Source of the DNA: Treponema sp.
GTDB lineage: Bacteria > Spirochaetota > Spirochaetia > Treponematales > Treponemataceae
Length of the DNA: 33,656 bases
Direction of reading: 5' to 3'
NCBI GenBank assembly: GCA_016294105.1
Contig: JAEDCN010000027.1
Coordinates: 1 to 33,656, forward strand
The notes beneath the pieces are model-generated. The model was not told the DNA's origin and did not search any database. It was given only the letters and a program-made list of their open reading frames with translations. Positions 13,079 to 22,265 of the stretch are shown here, piece by piece. A program made the translations under genes and the position numbers. Within the stretch, counting starts at the first letter, position 1; the number at the start of each line of letters is the position of its first letter.

Positions 13079-15892
13079 ATGAAGGGTATTGAACTGGAAA
13101 AGGCTTATAATCCTGTGGATTTTGAGGATAGAATTTACACCCAATGGAAGGAAGGTGGGTACTTCAAGCCAAAGAGCGACGCTGATTCCCCCGTCCATGA
13201 GTGCAGCTGTGGCTGTGGTAAAAGCAGTGGGGCAGAAGGTCAGCCCTTTACCGTGGTGATTCCACCTCCAAATGTTACCGGTGTGCTTCACATGGGGCAT
13301 GGCCTCAACAATACCCTGCAGGATATCGTGGTTCGCTACCATCGTATGAAGGGTGACGATACTCTGTGGGTTCCTGGAACCGACCATGCTGGAATCGCCA
13401 CCCAAAACGTGGTGGAACGCCGCCTGAAAGCAGAAGGTCTTTCTCGCAGAGATTTAGGTCGGGAAAAATTCCTGGAGCGAACCTGGGCGGTAAAAAAAGA
13501 GCATCACGAAATCATTACTCGCCAGCAGCATAAGCTGGGAAACAGCGTTGACTGGAGCCGGGAACGGTTTACCATGGACGAAGGGCTTTCCAAGGCAGTG
13601 CGGGAGGTCTTTGTTACCCTGTATGAGCGAGGACTTATTTATAGAGGAAATTATCTTGTAAACTGGTGTACCTCCTGTGGAACTGCCTTGGCAGACGATG
13701 AGGTTGAGCATAGCGATACCGCTGGTGCTATGTACCACATCTACTACGAAATTGAAGGTGGAGCCTCTATTCCTGCTGTTACTCTGGAAGATGGAACCGT
13801 ATTCCCCGGTGGAAACAAAATCGAAATTGCCACCACTCGTCCAGAAACACTTTTGGGAGACACCGCTGTGGCCGTTCACCCAGAGGATCCCCGCTACAAG
13901 GAATTGATTGGTAAGCGTGTTATCCTGCCCTTAACTGGTCGCACCATTCCAGTGGTGGCAGACGCCTACGTAGAGCGGGCATTTGGAACCGGCGTAGTAA
14001 AAATCACTCCTGCCCACGACCCCAACGACTGGGAAGTAGCCAAGCGTCACAACCTAGAAATCATCAATATCCTGAATCCCGACGGTACCTTGAATGCTGC
14101 TTGTCCTGAAAAATATCGTGGCATGAGCTGCAAGGAAGCCCGCAAGGTAGTGATTGCAGACTTGGAAGCCGCTGGCTTGTTCAAGGAAGAAGAAAAAATC
14201 AACCATGCGGTAGGTCACTGCTATCGCTGTAATACCGTGGTGGAGCCATACTTAAGCGACCAGTGGTTTGTAAAGATGAAGCCCTTGGCAGATAAAGCCC
14301 TAGCTGCCTGGAAAAATGGTGAGATTGTCTTTTATCCCCGTAAGTGGGAAAACACCTATTCTCACTGGATGGAAAATATCCGTGACTGGTGTATCAGCCG
14401 CCAGCTGTGGTGGGGTCACCGTATTCCTGTGTGGTACTGCAAGGACTGCGGAGAAATGATTGTATCTCGCACTGATCCTGATGCTTGTCCCAAGTGTGGT
14501 GCTTCTGCAGAAAAGCTGCATCAGGATCCCGATGTATTGGACACTTGGTTCTCCAGCTGGCTTTGGCCCTTCAGTACCTTAGGCTGGCCAGAACAAACTG
14601 CTGATCTTGCCACCTTCTATCCCACAACAGCCCTGGTTACCGCCTACGACATTATCTTCTTCTGGGTAAGCCGTATGATTATGGCTGGCTTGGAGTTTAC
14701 CGGAAAGGCTCCCTTCCGAGACATCTATATCCACGGACTGGTACGTGACAAGCAGGGCCGCAAAATGAGTAAGAGCTTGGGCAACGGTCTTGACCCACTG
14801 GAAATCATCGATGAATACGGTTCCGATGCCCTGAAATTTACCTTGGGCTTTATGTGCGCTCAGGGACAGGACGTGTTGGTGGACAAGGAAAGCTTTAAGC
14901 TGGGAAGTCGCTTTGCCAACAAGATTTGGAACGCCAGTCGCTACATCCTGGGAAATCTGGAAGGTCGGGAATTGCTTCCCCTTACCCAAAATGATTTGAC
15001 AGAGCTTGACCTGTGGATTTATGGTCGCTTGGACGAGGCTGCCCGCAATGCCCGCTCCGCCTTGGAGGGCTACCGCTACAACGATGGTGCCCAGGCACTG
15101 TACGAGTTCTTCTGGAACGATTTCTGTGACTGGTACGTGGAGGCCACTAAGCTGTCCTTCCGCCACGGTGATGAAAAAGAAAAGAATCGGGCTATTTCCG
15201 TGCTGTTGAACGTGTTGGAAGAAAGCCTGCGTCTTTTGCACCCTTATCTGCCCTTCGTAACAGAAGAAATCTATAGCAAGCTGCCTGTAGCCCAGCTGGT
15301 GGAAAACCGCAAGACCGCCATTGCTGCTCTGGGTGAAAAGCCTTTGCAGGTGCTTTCTTCCTCCTTGTACACAGGAATGCTGGTGGCAGCACCCTATCCT
15401 GTGCCAGCAGAAGATCGCCAGAACCAGACTGTTGCCCGTCGCTTTGCCGTATTGCAGGATGTTATCCGCTCCGTTCGTGCCCTCCGTGCTGAATGTGGCC
15501 TTTCTCCCGATACCAAGCTGAGCATTGCCCTGCAAATCACTCCCGATAGCCCTGCCGAGGTGTGTCGTGAAAAGGTGGACTTGATTCAGCTTTTGGCTGG
15601 TGTGGCAAACATCGAGTTTACCGACACCAAGCCCCAGCGAGCCATTGGTGCAGTGGGAGCTGGCTTTGAAGCCTTCCTCTTGGTGGAAGGAAGCATTAAT
15701 CTTGATCAGCTTTTGGCTCGCTTTAAGAAGGAGTTGGCAAACGAGCAGGCTTTTGCCGATAAGGTAAGTGCAAAGCTTGCTGGTAAGTTTGCCCAAAACG
15801 CCCCTGCCGAAGTGGTGGCTGCGGAACGGGAAAAGCTGGAAAACACCAAGCGGCGTATCGAAAAGCTTACTTCTTACATCGAAAGCTTGTAA
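13079..15892 (+). CDS. valS: Valyl-tRNA synthetase
   Basis: A 937-residue class Ia synthetase that charges tRNA-Val. Catalytic HMGH is in VTGVLHMGHGLNNTLQD (~residue 68) and KMSKS in GRKMSKSLGNGLDP (~560). The editing (CP1) domain shows TTRPETLLGDTAVAVHPED near residue 254, used to hydrolyse mischarged Thr-tRNA. A zinc-like CxxC pair is seen in WYCKDCGEM and CPKCGAS. The C-terminus is the usual coiled-coil arm (LDQLLARFKKELANEQ, EREKLENTKRRIEKL). An unusual Cys-rich insertion, CSCGCGKSSGAEG, lies near residue 42 before the catalytic core. GGAG is eight nt before the ATG. It starts a long unit of plus-strand genes. Confidence 0.96.
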   Translation: MKGIELEKAYNPVDFEDRIYTQWKEGGYFKPKSDADSPVHECSCGCGKSSGAEGQPFTVVIPPPNVTGVLHMGHGLNNTLQDIVVRYHRMKGDDTLWVPGTDHAGIATQNVVERRLKAEGLSRRDLGREKFLERTWAVKKEHHEIITRQQHKLGNSVDWSRERFTMDEGLSKAVREVFVTLYERGLIYRGNYLVNWCTSCGTALADDEVEHSDTAGAMYHIYYEIEGGASIPAVTLEDGTVFPGGNKIEIATTRPETLLGDTAVAVHPEDPRYKELIGKRVILPLTGRTIPVVADAYVERAFGTGVVKITPAHDPNDWEVAKRHNLEIINILNPDGTLNAACPEKYRGMSCKEARKVVIADLEAAGLFKEEEKINHAVGHCYRCNTVVEPYLSDQWFVKMKPLADKALAAWKNGEIVFYPRKWENTYSHWMENIRDWCISRQLWWGHRIPVWYCKDCGEMIVSRTDPDACPKCGASAEKLHQDPDVLDTWFSSWLWPFSTLGWPEQTADLATFYPTTALVTAYDIIFFWVSRMIMAGLEFTGKAPFRDIYIHGLVRDKQGRKMSKSLGNGLDPLEIIDEYGSDALKFTLGFMCAQGQDVLVDKESFKLGSRFANKIWNASRYILGNLEGRELLPLTQNDLTELDLWIYGRLDEAARNARSALEGYRYNDGAQALYEFFWNDFCDWYVEATKLSFRHGDEKEKNRAISVLLNVLEESLRLLHPYLPFVTEEIYSKLPVAQLVENRKTAIAALGEKPLQVLSSSLYTGMLVAAPYPVPAEDRQNQTVARRFAVLQDVIRSVRALRAECGLSPDTKLSIALQITPDSPAEVCREKVDLIQLLAGVANIEFTDTKPQRAIGAVGAGFEAFLLVEGSINLDQLLARFKKELANEQAFADKVSAKLAGKFAQNAPAEVVAAEREKLENTKRRIEKLTSYIESL

Positions 15893-15945
15893 GGATATTG
15901 GTTATGTAAGGGTTGCCACGGCCAAAAGAGTGGAAGGAGCTCAGC

Positions 15946-16545
15946 ATGCAGATGAAAGATCATGATATGAATCATCTCAAGGGAATCTACCTTGCACCTT
16001 ATATGCAGGTAGCCACCGCTCTCATCGGAAAGCGTCGCCATTCCGGAGGGAATATGTTCCGCCATCAGCTGGACACCATGAGCATCTTGATTGACTACGG
16101 CTATATCGACAGTGTGCTGTTGAAGGCTGCCGTCATCCACGATGTAATTGAGGACATCCCTGACTTTAACCGTAACCTGATTCTAGAAATTGATTCTGAG
16201 GCTGGTCTTGTATACGACTTGGTGCTGGAAGTGTCCAAGAAGGAAGGCCAGACAAAGAGCGAGTTCCTGCGGGGCATCATCGAGCACGGCAGCATGAAGG
16301 CAAAGACTCTTAAATGTGCCGACCGTATCAGCAACATGATTTCCATGGGCTTTGTGACCGACCAAGCCTTTATCGAGCGGTACTGCGACGAAACCGAGTT
16401 CTTCATCTTCCCCTTGGCACTGGAGGTGGACTTCCGCATGTACCAAGAGTTGATTGAGCTGGTAATGACCCGTCGTAAGTATCTTGAGGATTCAGGCTAT
16501 TTGGACAGAAAGAAAGAGGCCATGGCTGGTATGAAACGAGGCTAA
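15946..16545 (+). CDS. HD-domain phosphohydrolase, SpoT/MESH1-like
   Basis: A 199-residue single-domain protein. RHQLDTM (~residue 38), AAVIHDVIEDIPD (~63) and KCADRISNM (~122) form the metal-binding His...HD...D pattern of the (p)ppGpp hydrolase domain of RelA/SpoT proteins. No synthetase, TGS or ACT domain is present, so it could be a small alarmone hydrolase or hydrolyse another nucleotide. The start ATG 15946 is preceded by AAGGAG; a TTG at 15913 is rejected. It lies 54 nt after valS and is probably co-transcribed, an interesting link between an aminoacyl-tRNA synthetase and a possible stringent-response enzyme. Confidence 0.75.
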   Translation: MQMKDHDMNHLKGIYLAPYMQVATALIGKRRHSGGNMFRHQLDTMSILIDYGYIDSVLLKAAVIHDVIEDIPDFNRNLILEIDSEAGLVYDLVLEVSKKEGQTKSEFLRGIIEHGSMKAKTLKCADRISNMISMGFVTDQAFIERYCDETEFFIFPLALEVDFRMYQELIELVMTRRKYLEDSGYLDRKKEAMAGMKRG

Positions 16546-16597
16546 TCCTCCATCTTTCTGTTTGTAGAATCAATGTACCCTATCTGCTGGAGGCTGT

Positions 16598-17632
16598 ATG
16601 TCTAAGATAATTACCTTTGGAGAAATCATGCTGCGGCTGGCAGCTCCCCATCATCAGCGTTTTTTTCAAACTCCCACCTTGGAAGCAACCTTTGGCGGAG
16701 GTGAGGCTAATGTAGCCGTGTCCTTGGCTCAGTTTGGACAGGATGTAGCCTACGTCACCGCTCTTCCTGACAATCCCATTGGACGTTCTGCTTGTACCCA
16801 GCTGCGGGGTTATGGGGTGGACACTTCTAAAATTCATTTTGAAAAAGAAGGCCGCATGGGAATTTATTTCCTAGAAAACGGTGCCTGTGCCCGCCCCTCA
16901 GTGGTGGTGTACGACAGAGAAAATAGCTGCATTGCCCGCTGTGGTCAGGGAAGCTTTAACTGGCAGGAAATTTTTGTTGGGACGGATTGGTTCCATGTGA
17001 CAGGCATTACTCCAGCCATTTCTCAGGCTGCCGCCGATTCCACCTTGGAAGCAGTACAGGCTGCAGAGGAAGCTGGTGTAAAGGTCTCCATCGATTTAAA
17101 TTTTCGTAAAAAGCTTTGGAAATATGGAAAATCTGCTCCCGAAGTAATGGGCCAGATTTTGGCTCATTGTCAGCTGGTGATTGCCAACGAAGAGGACATT
17201 CAGAAGTCCCTGGGGCTTCCTGCTCCTAAGGTGGATGTGGAATCCGGCCACTTGGAGGAAGAAAGCTATCGCTTGTTGGCTCAGCAGGTAAAGGAACACT
17301 TCCCCAAGCTGGAGCAGGTGGCTATTACCCTGCGGGCAAGTCATTCTGCCGACAATAACGGTTGGTCTGCAGTGCTGTTGGGAAAAAGCGGTTTCCACCG
17401 TTCCCGAAAATATGAGATTGCAGACATTGTGGATCGGGTTGGCGGGGGTGATGCTTTTTCTGCGGGCCTCATCTATGGCTTGCAGGAATTCCAAGACGAA
17501 GAGCGTGCCTTGGACTTTGCGGTGGCAGCATCCTGCCTTAAGCATACCATTCCTGGGGACTTTAATCTTTCCACAAAGGATGAGGTGCTTGCCCTTATGG
17601 CAGGTGGTGGGTCTGGACGGGTTCAGCGATAA
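16598..17632 (+). CDS. kdgK: 2-keto-3-deoxygluconate kinase (PfkB family)
   Basis: A 344-residue sugar kinase phosphorylating 2-keto-3-deoxygluconate to KDPG. PfkB signatures: FGGGEANVAVSLAQFG near residue 30 and the C-terminal DRVGGGDAFSAGLIYG, which holds the catalytic Asp and anion hole. SIDLNFRKKLW is characteristic of KDG kinases. GGAGG is four nt before the ATG. The next gene encodes the aldolase that cleaves its product, which strongly supports the assignment. Together they complete degradation of uronates such as pectin sugars. Confidence 0.92.
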   Translation: MSKIITFGEIMLRLAAPHHQRFFQTPTLEATFGGGEANVAVSLAQFGQDVAYVTALPDNPIGRSACTQLRGYGVDTSKIHFEKEGRMGIYFLENGACARPSVVVYDRENSCIARCGQGSFNWQEIFVGTDWFHVTGITPAISQAAADSTLEAVQAAEEAGVKVSIDLNFRKKLWKYGKSAPEVMGQILAHCQLVIANEEDIQKSLGLPAPKVDVESGHLEEESYRLLAQQVKEHFPKLEQVAITLRASHSADNNGWSAVLLGKSGFHRSRKYEIADIVDRVGGGDAFSAGLIYGLQEFQDEERALDFAVAASCLKHTIPGDFNLSTKDEVLALMAGGGSGRVQR

Positions 17633-17644
17633 AAGGAAACGACA

Positions 17645-18280
17645 ATGGAAAAATTTGCAGAGATTTATAATAGAATAGGAAAGGCGGCTATTATTCCCGT
17701 CATTAAGCTGGAGAGGGTGGAGGAAGCTGTTCCTTTAGCTCGCTCTTTGCTGGCAGGAGGTATTCCTGTGGCAGAGGTAACCTTCAGAACTTCAGCTGCA
17801 GCGGAGGGCATCGCCGCCATTCGTCGGGAGGTGCCCCAAATGCTGGTGGGTGCTGGAACGGTACTTACCACCGACCAGGCCAACGCTGCCATTCAAGCAG
17901 GAGCCCAGTTTGTGGTGTCTCCTGGTTCCAACGGCAAGATTATCGATAGGGTTTTGGCTGCAGGTGTTGCCATGATTCCTGGAGTAGCTACTCCCTCGGA
18001 AATTGAGGCTGCTATAGAACGGGGCTTGAATGTGCTGAAGTTTTTTCCCGCAGAGGCTTTAGGAGGCATTGCTATGTTAAAATCCTTGTCTGGCCCCTAT
18101 TCCCAGATTAAATTTGTACCCACAGGGGGCATTAGTGCTAACAACATGAAGGATTACCTTCATCAGAAGAATGTGCTGGCAGTGGGTGGCAGCTGGATGA
18201 TTCAAAGTGATTTGGAAATGGTAAAGCAGTTATGCCAAGAAGCCTGCAAGGTGGCAGGTTTGGTTCAAAGGAGTGTATAA
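17645..18280 (+). CDS. eda: KDPG / KHG aldolase
   Basis: A 211-residue class I aldolase splitting 2-keto-3-deoxy-6-phosphogluconate into pyruvate and glyceraldehyde-3-phosphate (also 4-hydroxy-2-oxoglutarate). AEVTFRT carries the catalytic Glu, and LKFFPAEALGG contains the Schiff-base Lys. GAGTVLT, AGAQFVVSPG and FVPTGGI are phosphate-binding and barrel motifs. It is 12 nt after kdgK and 2 nt before the Lrp regulator, so the genes are one operon. Full-length for the family. Confidence 0.95.
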   Translation: MEKFAEIYNRIGKAAIIPVIKLERVEEAVPLARSLLAGGIPVAEVTFRTSAAAEGIAAIRREVPQMLVGAGTVLTTDQANAAIQAGAQFVVSPGSNGKIIDRVLAAGVAMIPGVATPSEIEAAIERGLNVLKFFPAEALGGIAMLKSLSGPYSQIKFVPTGGISANNMKDYLHQKNVLAVGGSWMIQSDLEMVKQLCQEACKVAGLVQRSV

Positions 18281-18282
18281 TT

Positions 18283-18768
18283 ATGGAAGAAATATTGCAT
18301 TTGTTGCAGGATAATGCCCGTTTGTCTGTGGCCGACATTGCCGCCATGACAAAGAAGACTGTAGATGAGGTTCAGCAGATTATTAGCGGATTGGAAAAGG
18401 ACGGTGTTATCCTGAAGTATGCCGCCATCGTAAATCCTGAGAAGGTTGCCGAGAGTCGGGAAAAGGTTCGGGCTGAAATTGAAATTCAGGTTACTCCAGA
18501 GCGGGAGCACGGCTTTGATGCCATTGCAGACCGCATCTATCGCTATCCTCAGGTAAAATCCCTGTATCTCATGTCTGGAGGCTACGATTTGAAGGTGGTT
18601 ATTGAAGGTGAATCATTGCAGGATGTGGCCTTCTTTGTGGCCCGAAAGCTTTCCACCTTGGAAGGAGTTAAAAGCACCAAGACCCACTTTATGCTGAAGG
18701 CATACAAGGAAAATGACGTGATTTACGTGGACGAAAAAAAGGATCGTCGTGAGGGAGTCACTGCCTGA
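18283..18768 (+). CDS. Lrp/AsnC-family transcriptional regulator
   Basis: A 161-residue regulator: N-terminal winged helix-turn-helix (~1-50, ARLSVADIAAMTKKTVDEVQ) and C-terminal RAM/AsnC ligand domain (~70-145). AAAGGAG lies nine nt before ATG 18283; a longer form starting inside the aldolase gene is rejected. It overlaps the aminotransferase start by one base (TGATG), indicating tight coupling. The pairing resembles Bacillus YugG/YugH (AlaR/AlaT), in which the regulator controls an alanine transaminase; it likely senses an amino acid and autoregulates. Confidence 0.88.
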   Translation: MEEILHLLQDNARLSVADIAAMTKKTVDEVQQIISGLEKDGVILKYAAIVNPEKVAESREKVRAEIEIQVTPEREHGFDAIADRIYRYPQVKSLYLMSGGYDLKVVIEGESLQDVAFFVARKLSTLEGVKSTKTHFMLKAYKENDVIYVDEKKDRREGVTA

Positions 18769-19940
18769 TGAATAGCCGAAGCGACAGATTTTCACAAAAA
18801 ATCATTGGAACTCCACCTTCTGGAATCCGCAAGTTTTTTGAGCTGATTCAAGGACGAGACGACATTATCTCCTTGGGTGTTGGTGAGCCAGACTTTTCCA
18901 CCCCGTGGATTATGCGGGAAGAAGCCTTTTATCATCTGGAGCAGGGGCATACCTCCTACACCTCCAACTGGGGCTTGTTGGAATTGCGTCAAGAAATCGC
19001 TCGGTATCTCCAGCGATACAACCTGCACTACAATCCTACTTCCGAAATCCTGATTACCATCGGTGTGTCGGAAGCCATTGACGTGGTGCTTCGTTCCATC
19101 TTGAATCCTGGGGATGAAATCATTATCTGTGAGCCCTGCTACGTGTCCTACCAGCCCCTGGCTTCTCTCTGTGACACAAAGCTCATTCACCTTGATACCT
19201 CCGTCAACGGTTTTTATCCCACTGCTGAGCAAATCAAGGCAGCCATCACTCCAAAGACAAAGGCACTGATGCTTTGTTCTCCCAGCAATCCCACTGGCCG
19301 CATGATTCCCGCTGCAGAACTGGAAAAAATTGCCCAGCTGGTGCAGGAGCATCAGATTTGGGTGCTGTCCGACGAGGTGTATTGCGAGCTGGTATACGAT
19401 GAGAACAAGCATTGTTCTATTGCTTCCTTCCCTGGTATGAAGGATTATACCATTGTCTTAAACGGATTTTCCAAGGCCTTTGCCATGACTGGCTGGCGAA
19501 TCGGTTATTTGTGTTGTAGCAAGGAATTGATGGATCAGGTGTACAAGCTCCATCAATACAGCACCATCTGTGCCCCCATTATGAGTCAGTATGGTGCCTT
19601 GGAAGGCTTGCGTTCCGGCTGGTCTGAGGTGGAGCGAATGCGGGTTTCCTATCAGCAACGACGAAACATCATGTACAAGGCCTTTGTGGAAATGGGCTTG
19701 GATGTGGTGGAGCCAGAAGGTGCTTTCTATATTTTCCCCAATATTTCTTCTACAGGCTTGACGGCAGAGGAATTTGCCACTCGTCTCATAGAAGAATATC
19801 AGGTGGCAGTGGTACCGGGAGATGTGTTTGGTGCTGGTGGTGCTGGCTACATCCGTTGCTGCTATGCCACGGACATTAACAAGATAAAGATTGCTTTGGA
19901 GCGAATCGCTGTCATGGTAAAGAGTTTAAAATCAAAGTAA
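18768..19940 (+). CDS. Class I/II aminotransferase, probable alanine/aspartate type
   Basis: A 390-residue PLP enzyme. Motifs: SLGVGEPDF, TSYTSNWGLLELR, GVSEAIDV, CSPSNPTGR (substrate-binding Asn), SDEVYCELVY, and the PLP-lysine motif NGFSKAFAMTGWRIGY. This matches subgroup I-gamma enzymes such as AspC/AlaT/YugH. The ATG overlaps the regulator's stop codon. Neighbouring kdgK and eda make pyruvate, so conversion of pyruvate to alanine is an attractive role, but substrate specificity is inferred from context only. It is the last gene of the unit and converges on a chemoreceptor gene. Confidence 0.88.
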   Translation: MNSRSDRFSQKIIGTPPSGIRKFFELIQGRDDIISLGVGEPDFSTPWIMREEAFYHLEQGHTSYTSNWGLLELRQEIARYLQRYNLHYNPTSEILITIGVSEAIDVVLRSILNPGDEIIICEPCYVSYQPLASLCDTKLIHLDTSVNGFYPTAEQIKAAITPKTKALMLCSPSNPTGRMIPAAELEKIAQLVQEHQIWVLSDEVYCELVYDENKHCSIASFPGMKDYTIVLNGFSKAFAMTGWRIGYLCCSKELMDQVYKLHQYSTICAPIMSQYGALEGLRSGWSEVERMRVSYQQRRNIMYKAFVEMGLDVVEPEGAFYIFPNISSTGLTAEEFATRLIEEYQVAVVPGDVFGAGGAGYIRCCYATDINKIKIALERIAVMVKSLKSK

Positions 19941-19978
19941 AAAGAAGCTGCGGTGGTGTTGGTGTTAGGCCTGCACCA

Positions 19979-22111
19979 CTAGAGCTTAAACTTGCCCAGT
20001 AATTCCTCCAGCTGGGAAATACTTTCTTGGGTAGCAGTAGCCATTTCAAATACATTGGAAGCAGTCTCATTAATACCAGTGGAACTTCGTGTCATTTCGT
20101 CCATGTTGGTATTCACCTGTCCTACAATCTGTTCTAGCTTAAGCATTTCCCTACTGGCACGTTCAATGTCATGATTCATGGTTTGGGCTGTAGATTGTAC
20201 GTCGGTGGAGGCTAGATTGATAGAGCGAAGAGCATCCAGTACCTCTTGGGAGGTATTGTTTTGTTCCAGCATGGCATCTGCAATTTCATGAACCAGCTTT
20301 TCAGTATCCTGCACCTTGGAGGAAATCTGGAGAAAGCCCTGTCGGGAAGACTCTGAGGTATCTACAACCTCACGGATGGTGAGGGTAATCTTCTTAAGCT
20401 CTTGGCTAATGGCCTTGGACTGTGTTCTGGAGTCCTCCGCCAGTTTTCTGATTTCGTCTGCAACAACAGAGAAGCCTGCTCCTGTTTCCCCAGCATGAGC
20501 CGCCTCAATGGCTGCATTCATGGCCAAAAGGTTTGTTTGGCTTGCAATCTGGGAAATCACATTGTTGGCTTCTATCAAAAGCTGGGACTGGGTGGCCATT
20601 TGGGCAATGCTTTCGTGTACTTTGTCCTGACGGCTCTTGTTGTCCTCGGTAATGTTGCTCAAAAGCTGGTATTCCTTGCTCATTTTTTCTACGGAGCGGG
20701 AAACTGCAGAAATATTTCCTACCATTTCTTCTACGGAGGCAGAGGCTTCCACAATTCCTGTTCCCTGGTTTTCAATTTGGTTGTCTAACTCTCGGATTCC
20801 ACTAGTATTTTCTTCCAGAATTGAGGAAAGCTCCTCAAAGGTGGTGGTTTGTACCTGTACGGAATTACGAACATTGCTGATATTGCCAAGGATTCGGGTG
20901 GTGTCTGATGCGGTGTGCTGGGAAGCATCTCCCAAGGTTTTGCCGATAATCTTGAGCTTTTCTTGGGCAGAATAAAGCTGGCTTACCAGCTGGTGCTGCT
21001 GTTGAATAAAGGTGTTGATGGCATAGCACATACTACCAATCTCGTCATGCTTACGCACAGGAATTTGATAGGTCAAGTCCGACTGGCCGGTGGTTCCGTT
21101 TAGATTTTCCATTGCCCGCATGGCTCCCTTCAAGGGCTTCATGACAACTCGATGGATGAGATAATATACAAGGCCACAAATAAGGATCACCACTATTATC
21201 AATAATGGAACGATGGAATTCGTGAGTTTGAAGATGATTCCGTCCAAGGATCTTACGGGAAGGGATACTTCAAACATAACCAGATTGTCCTTGTCTGGGG
21301 TTTTTGTGGGATAGAAATAGGAAAGATAGGAAACACCGTCTATTTTGATGGAAGTTTGATAGTCATCACCATCCTGCTGTACTATCTGTCTGATGTGAGT
21401 GTTCTGCTCAGGATTATCTGAAAGCGTTGTAGTGTTTTCACCGGAAAGGGTGGTGGAAACACGCTTCTCATTAACATGAATGCTTACCTCGTTTCCTACA
21501 ATTTTTCCATATTTCAAGATGGTACTGGAACGAGACAAAAGCATATTTCCCACGAGTATACCTTGGACTCTGTTGAAATTGTCGATGAGGGGAGCAGCCA
21601 CAATAAAGTAAAGTTGTCCTTCCCGTGAGGACAGGCTCAACATGGTAGTTCCACCGATGGCTGATTTAAGTACCAGCTGCTCCGATGCAGAGTTCATGGA
21701 AGTAATGCTATTGTCTGTGGAATAGAGGATGTTGCCTTTAGGATCCAGCAATGTTACTGATTGCAGGTCATTTCCTGAGCGGATGTCGTTAAGAAAATAG
21801 GATATATCCACTCGATTTCCCCGCTGCATCATAACCATAGTCTGTTCCAATGTAGTGGACTGAGTAAAGATAGCCTTCATGGTTTGGCCTTCCTGCCACA
21901 TGAGGGTTTCGATTATTTCGGTGTCATCCTTCAGCTGTTCGGCATAAATGGTTTGGATGGTGGTTCGTACAATAATGATGACGGCAAAAATCAAAACTAC
22001 ACAGGCAAGGAGGTTTAAAAGGGCTAGAGGAGTAAGAATTCGTCGGTATAAGGACTTTTTCTTCAAAGTTCCTTGGTTTTCGGTAACTTTAAAGTGAGAT
22101 TTCTTGGACAT
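19979..22111 (-). CDS. Methyl-accepting chemotaxis protein
   Basis: A 710-residue transmembrane chemoreceptor. TM1 spans ~30-52 (LALLNLLACVVLIFAVIIIV), followed by a ~245-residue extracytoplasmic sensor resembling a double Cache (VTLLDPKGNILYSTDNS; LYFIVAAPLIDN), TM2 ~298-320 (IVPLLIIVVILICGLVYYLI), HAMP (~321-380) and a long coiled-coil signalling domain. The conserved tip is SQIASQTNLLAMNAAIEAAH...GFSVVADEIRKLAEDS, which binds CheA/CheW. Gln/Glu-rich heptads flank it as methylation sites. No C-terminal CheR tether pentapeptide. AGGAG is six nt before the ATG. The ligand is unknown. Confidence 0.95.
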   Translation of the reverse strand: MSKKSHFKVTENQGTLKKKSLYRRILTPLALLNLLACVVLIFAVIIIVRTTIQTIYAEQLKDDTEIIETLMWQEGQTMKAIFTQSTTLEQTMVMMQRGNRVDISYFLNDIRSGNDLQSVTLLDPKGNILYSTDNSITSMNSASEQLVLKSAIGGTTMLSLSSREGQLYFIVAAPLIDNFNRVQGILVGNMLLSRSSTILKYGKIVGNEVSIHVNEKRVSTTLSGENTTTLSDNPEQNTHIRQIVQQDGDDYQTSIKIDGVSYLSYFYPTKTPDKDNLVMFEVSLPVRSLDGIIFKLTNSIVPLLIIVVILICGLVYYLIHRVVMKPLKGAMRAMENLNGTTGQSDLTYQIPVRKHDEIGSMCYAINTFIQQQHQLVSQLYSAQEKLKIIGKTLGDASQHTASDTTRILGNISNVRNSVQVQTTTFEELSSILEENTSGIRELDNQIENQGTGIVEASASVEEMVGNISAVSRSVEKMSKEYQLLSNITEDNKSRQDKVHESIAQMATQSQLLIEANNVISQIASQTNLLAMNAAIEAAHAGETGAGFSVVADEIRKLAEDSRTQSKAISQELKKITLTIREVVDTSESSRQGFLQISSKVQDTEKLVHEIADAMLEQNNTSQEVLDALRSINLASTDVQSTAQTMNHDIERASREMLKLEQIVGQVNTNMDEMTRSSTGINETASNVFEMATATQESISQLEELLGKFKL

Positions 22112-22132
22112 GAGTATCTCCTACCTATAGAT

Positions 22133-22159
22133 AGTATATCAAATATCGGTAGATTGCAA
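22133..22159 (-). promoter_or_regulatory. Promoter for the chemoreceptor gene
   Basis: Minus-strand TATACT (22138-22133) with TTGCAA (22159-22154) at a short 15-nt spacing. Leader ~15 nt including AGGAG. Confidence 0.5.
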
Positions 22160-22252
22160 TGTTTTTGTGATGAAAATGGAGTTATTTTTTATAAGGTATG
22201 GAATTGCAGGGGCAAGTCAAATTGAACGGTAGAAACTGGATAAGAAAAAGTG

Positions 22253-22258
22253 TATACT
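22253..22258 (+). promoter_or_regulatory. -10 box of the ECF transporter gene
   Basis: TATACT ends eight nt before the A of ATG 22266. There is no Shine-Dalgarno, so a leaderless message is likely. A TTGAAC at 22222 is too far upstream for a normal -35. Confidence 0.5.
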
Positions 22259-22265
22259 CAATTTT

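Noticed and set aside
12472..13405. Short open frames on both strands in the repeat region and opposite the valS 5' end
   Set aside because: They translate repeats or shadow valS, with no start signals or known motifs.
14579..15796. 405-codon open frame antisense to valS
   Set aside because: It is a shadow of a strongly biased, clearly real gene; its translation is low-quality, rich in His, Gln and Gly, with no family motifs or ribosome-binding site.
19953..19980. Terminator between the aminotransferase and chemoreceptor genes
   Set aside because: GTGGTG/CACCAC forms only a six-bp stem with a 14-nt loop and no T run on either strand.
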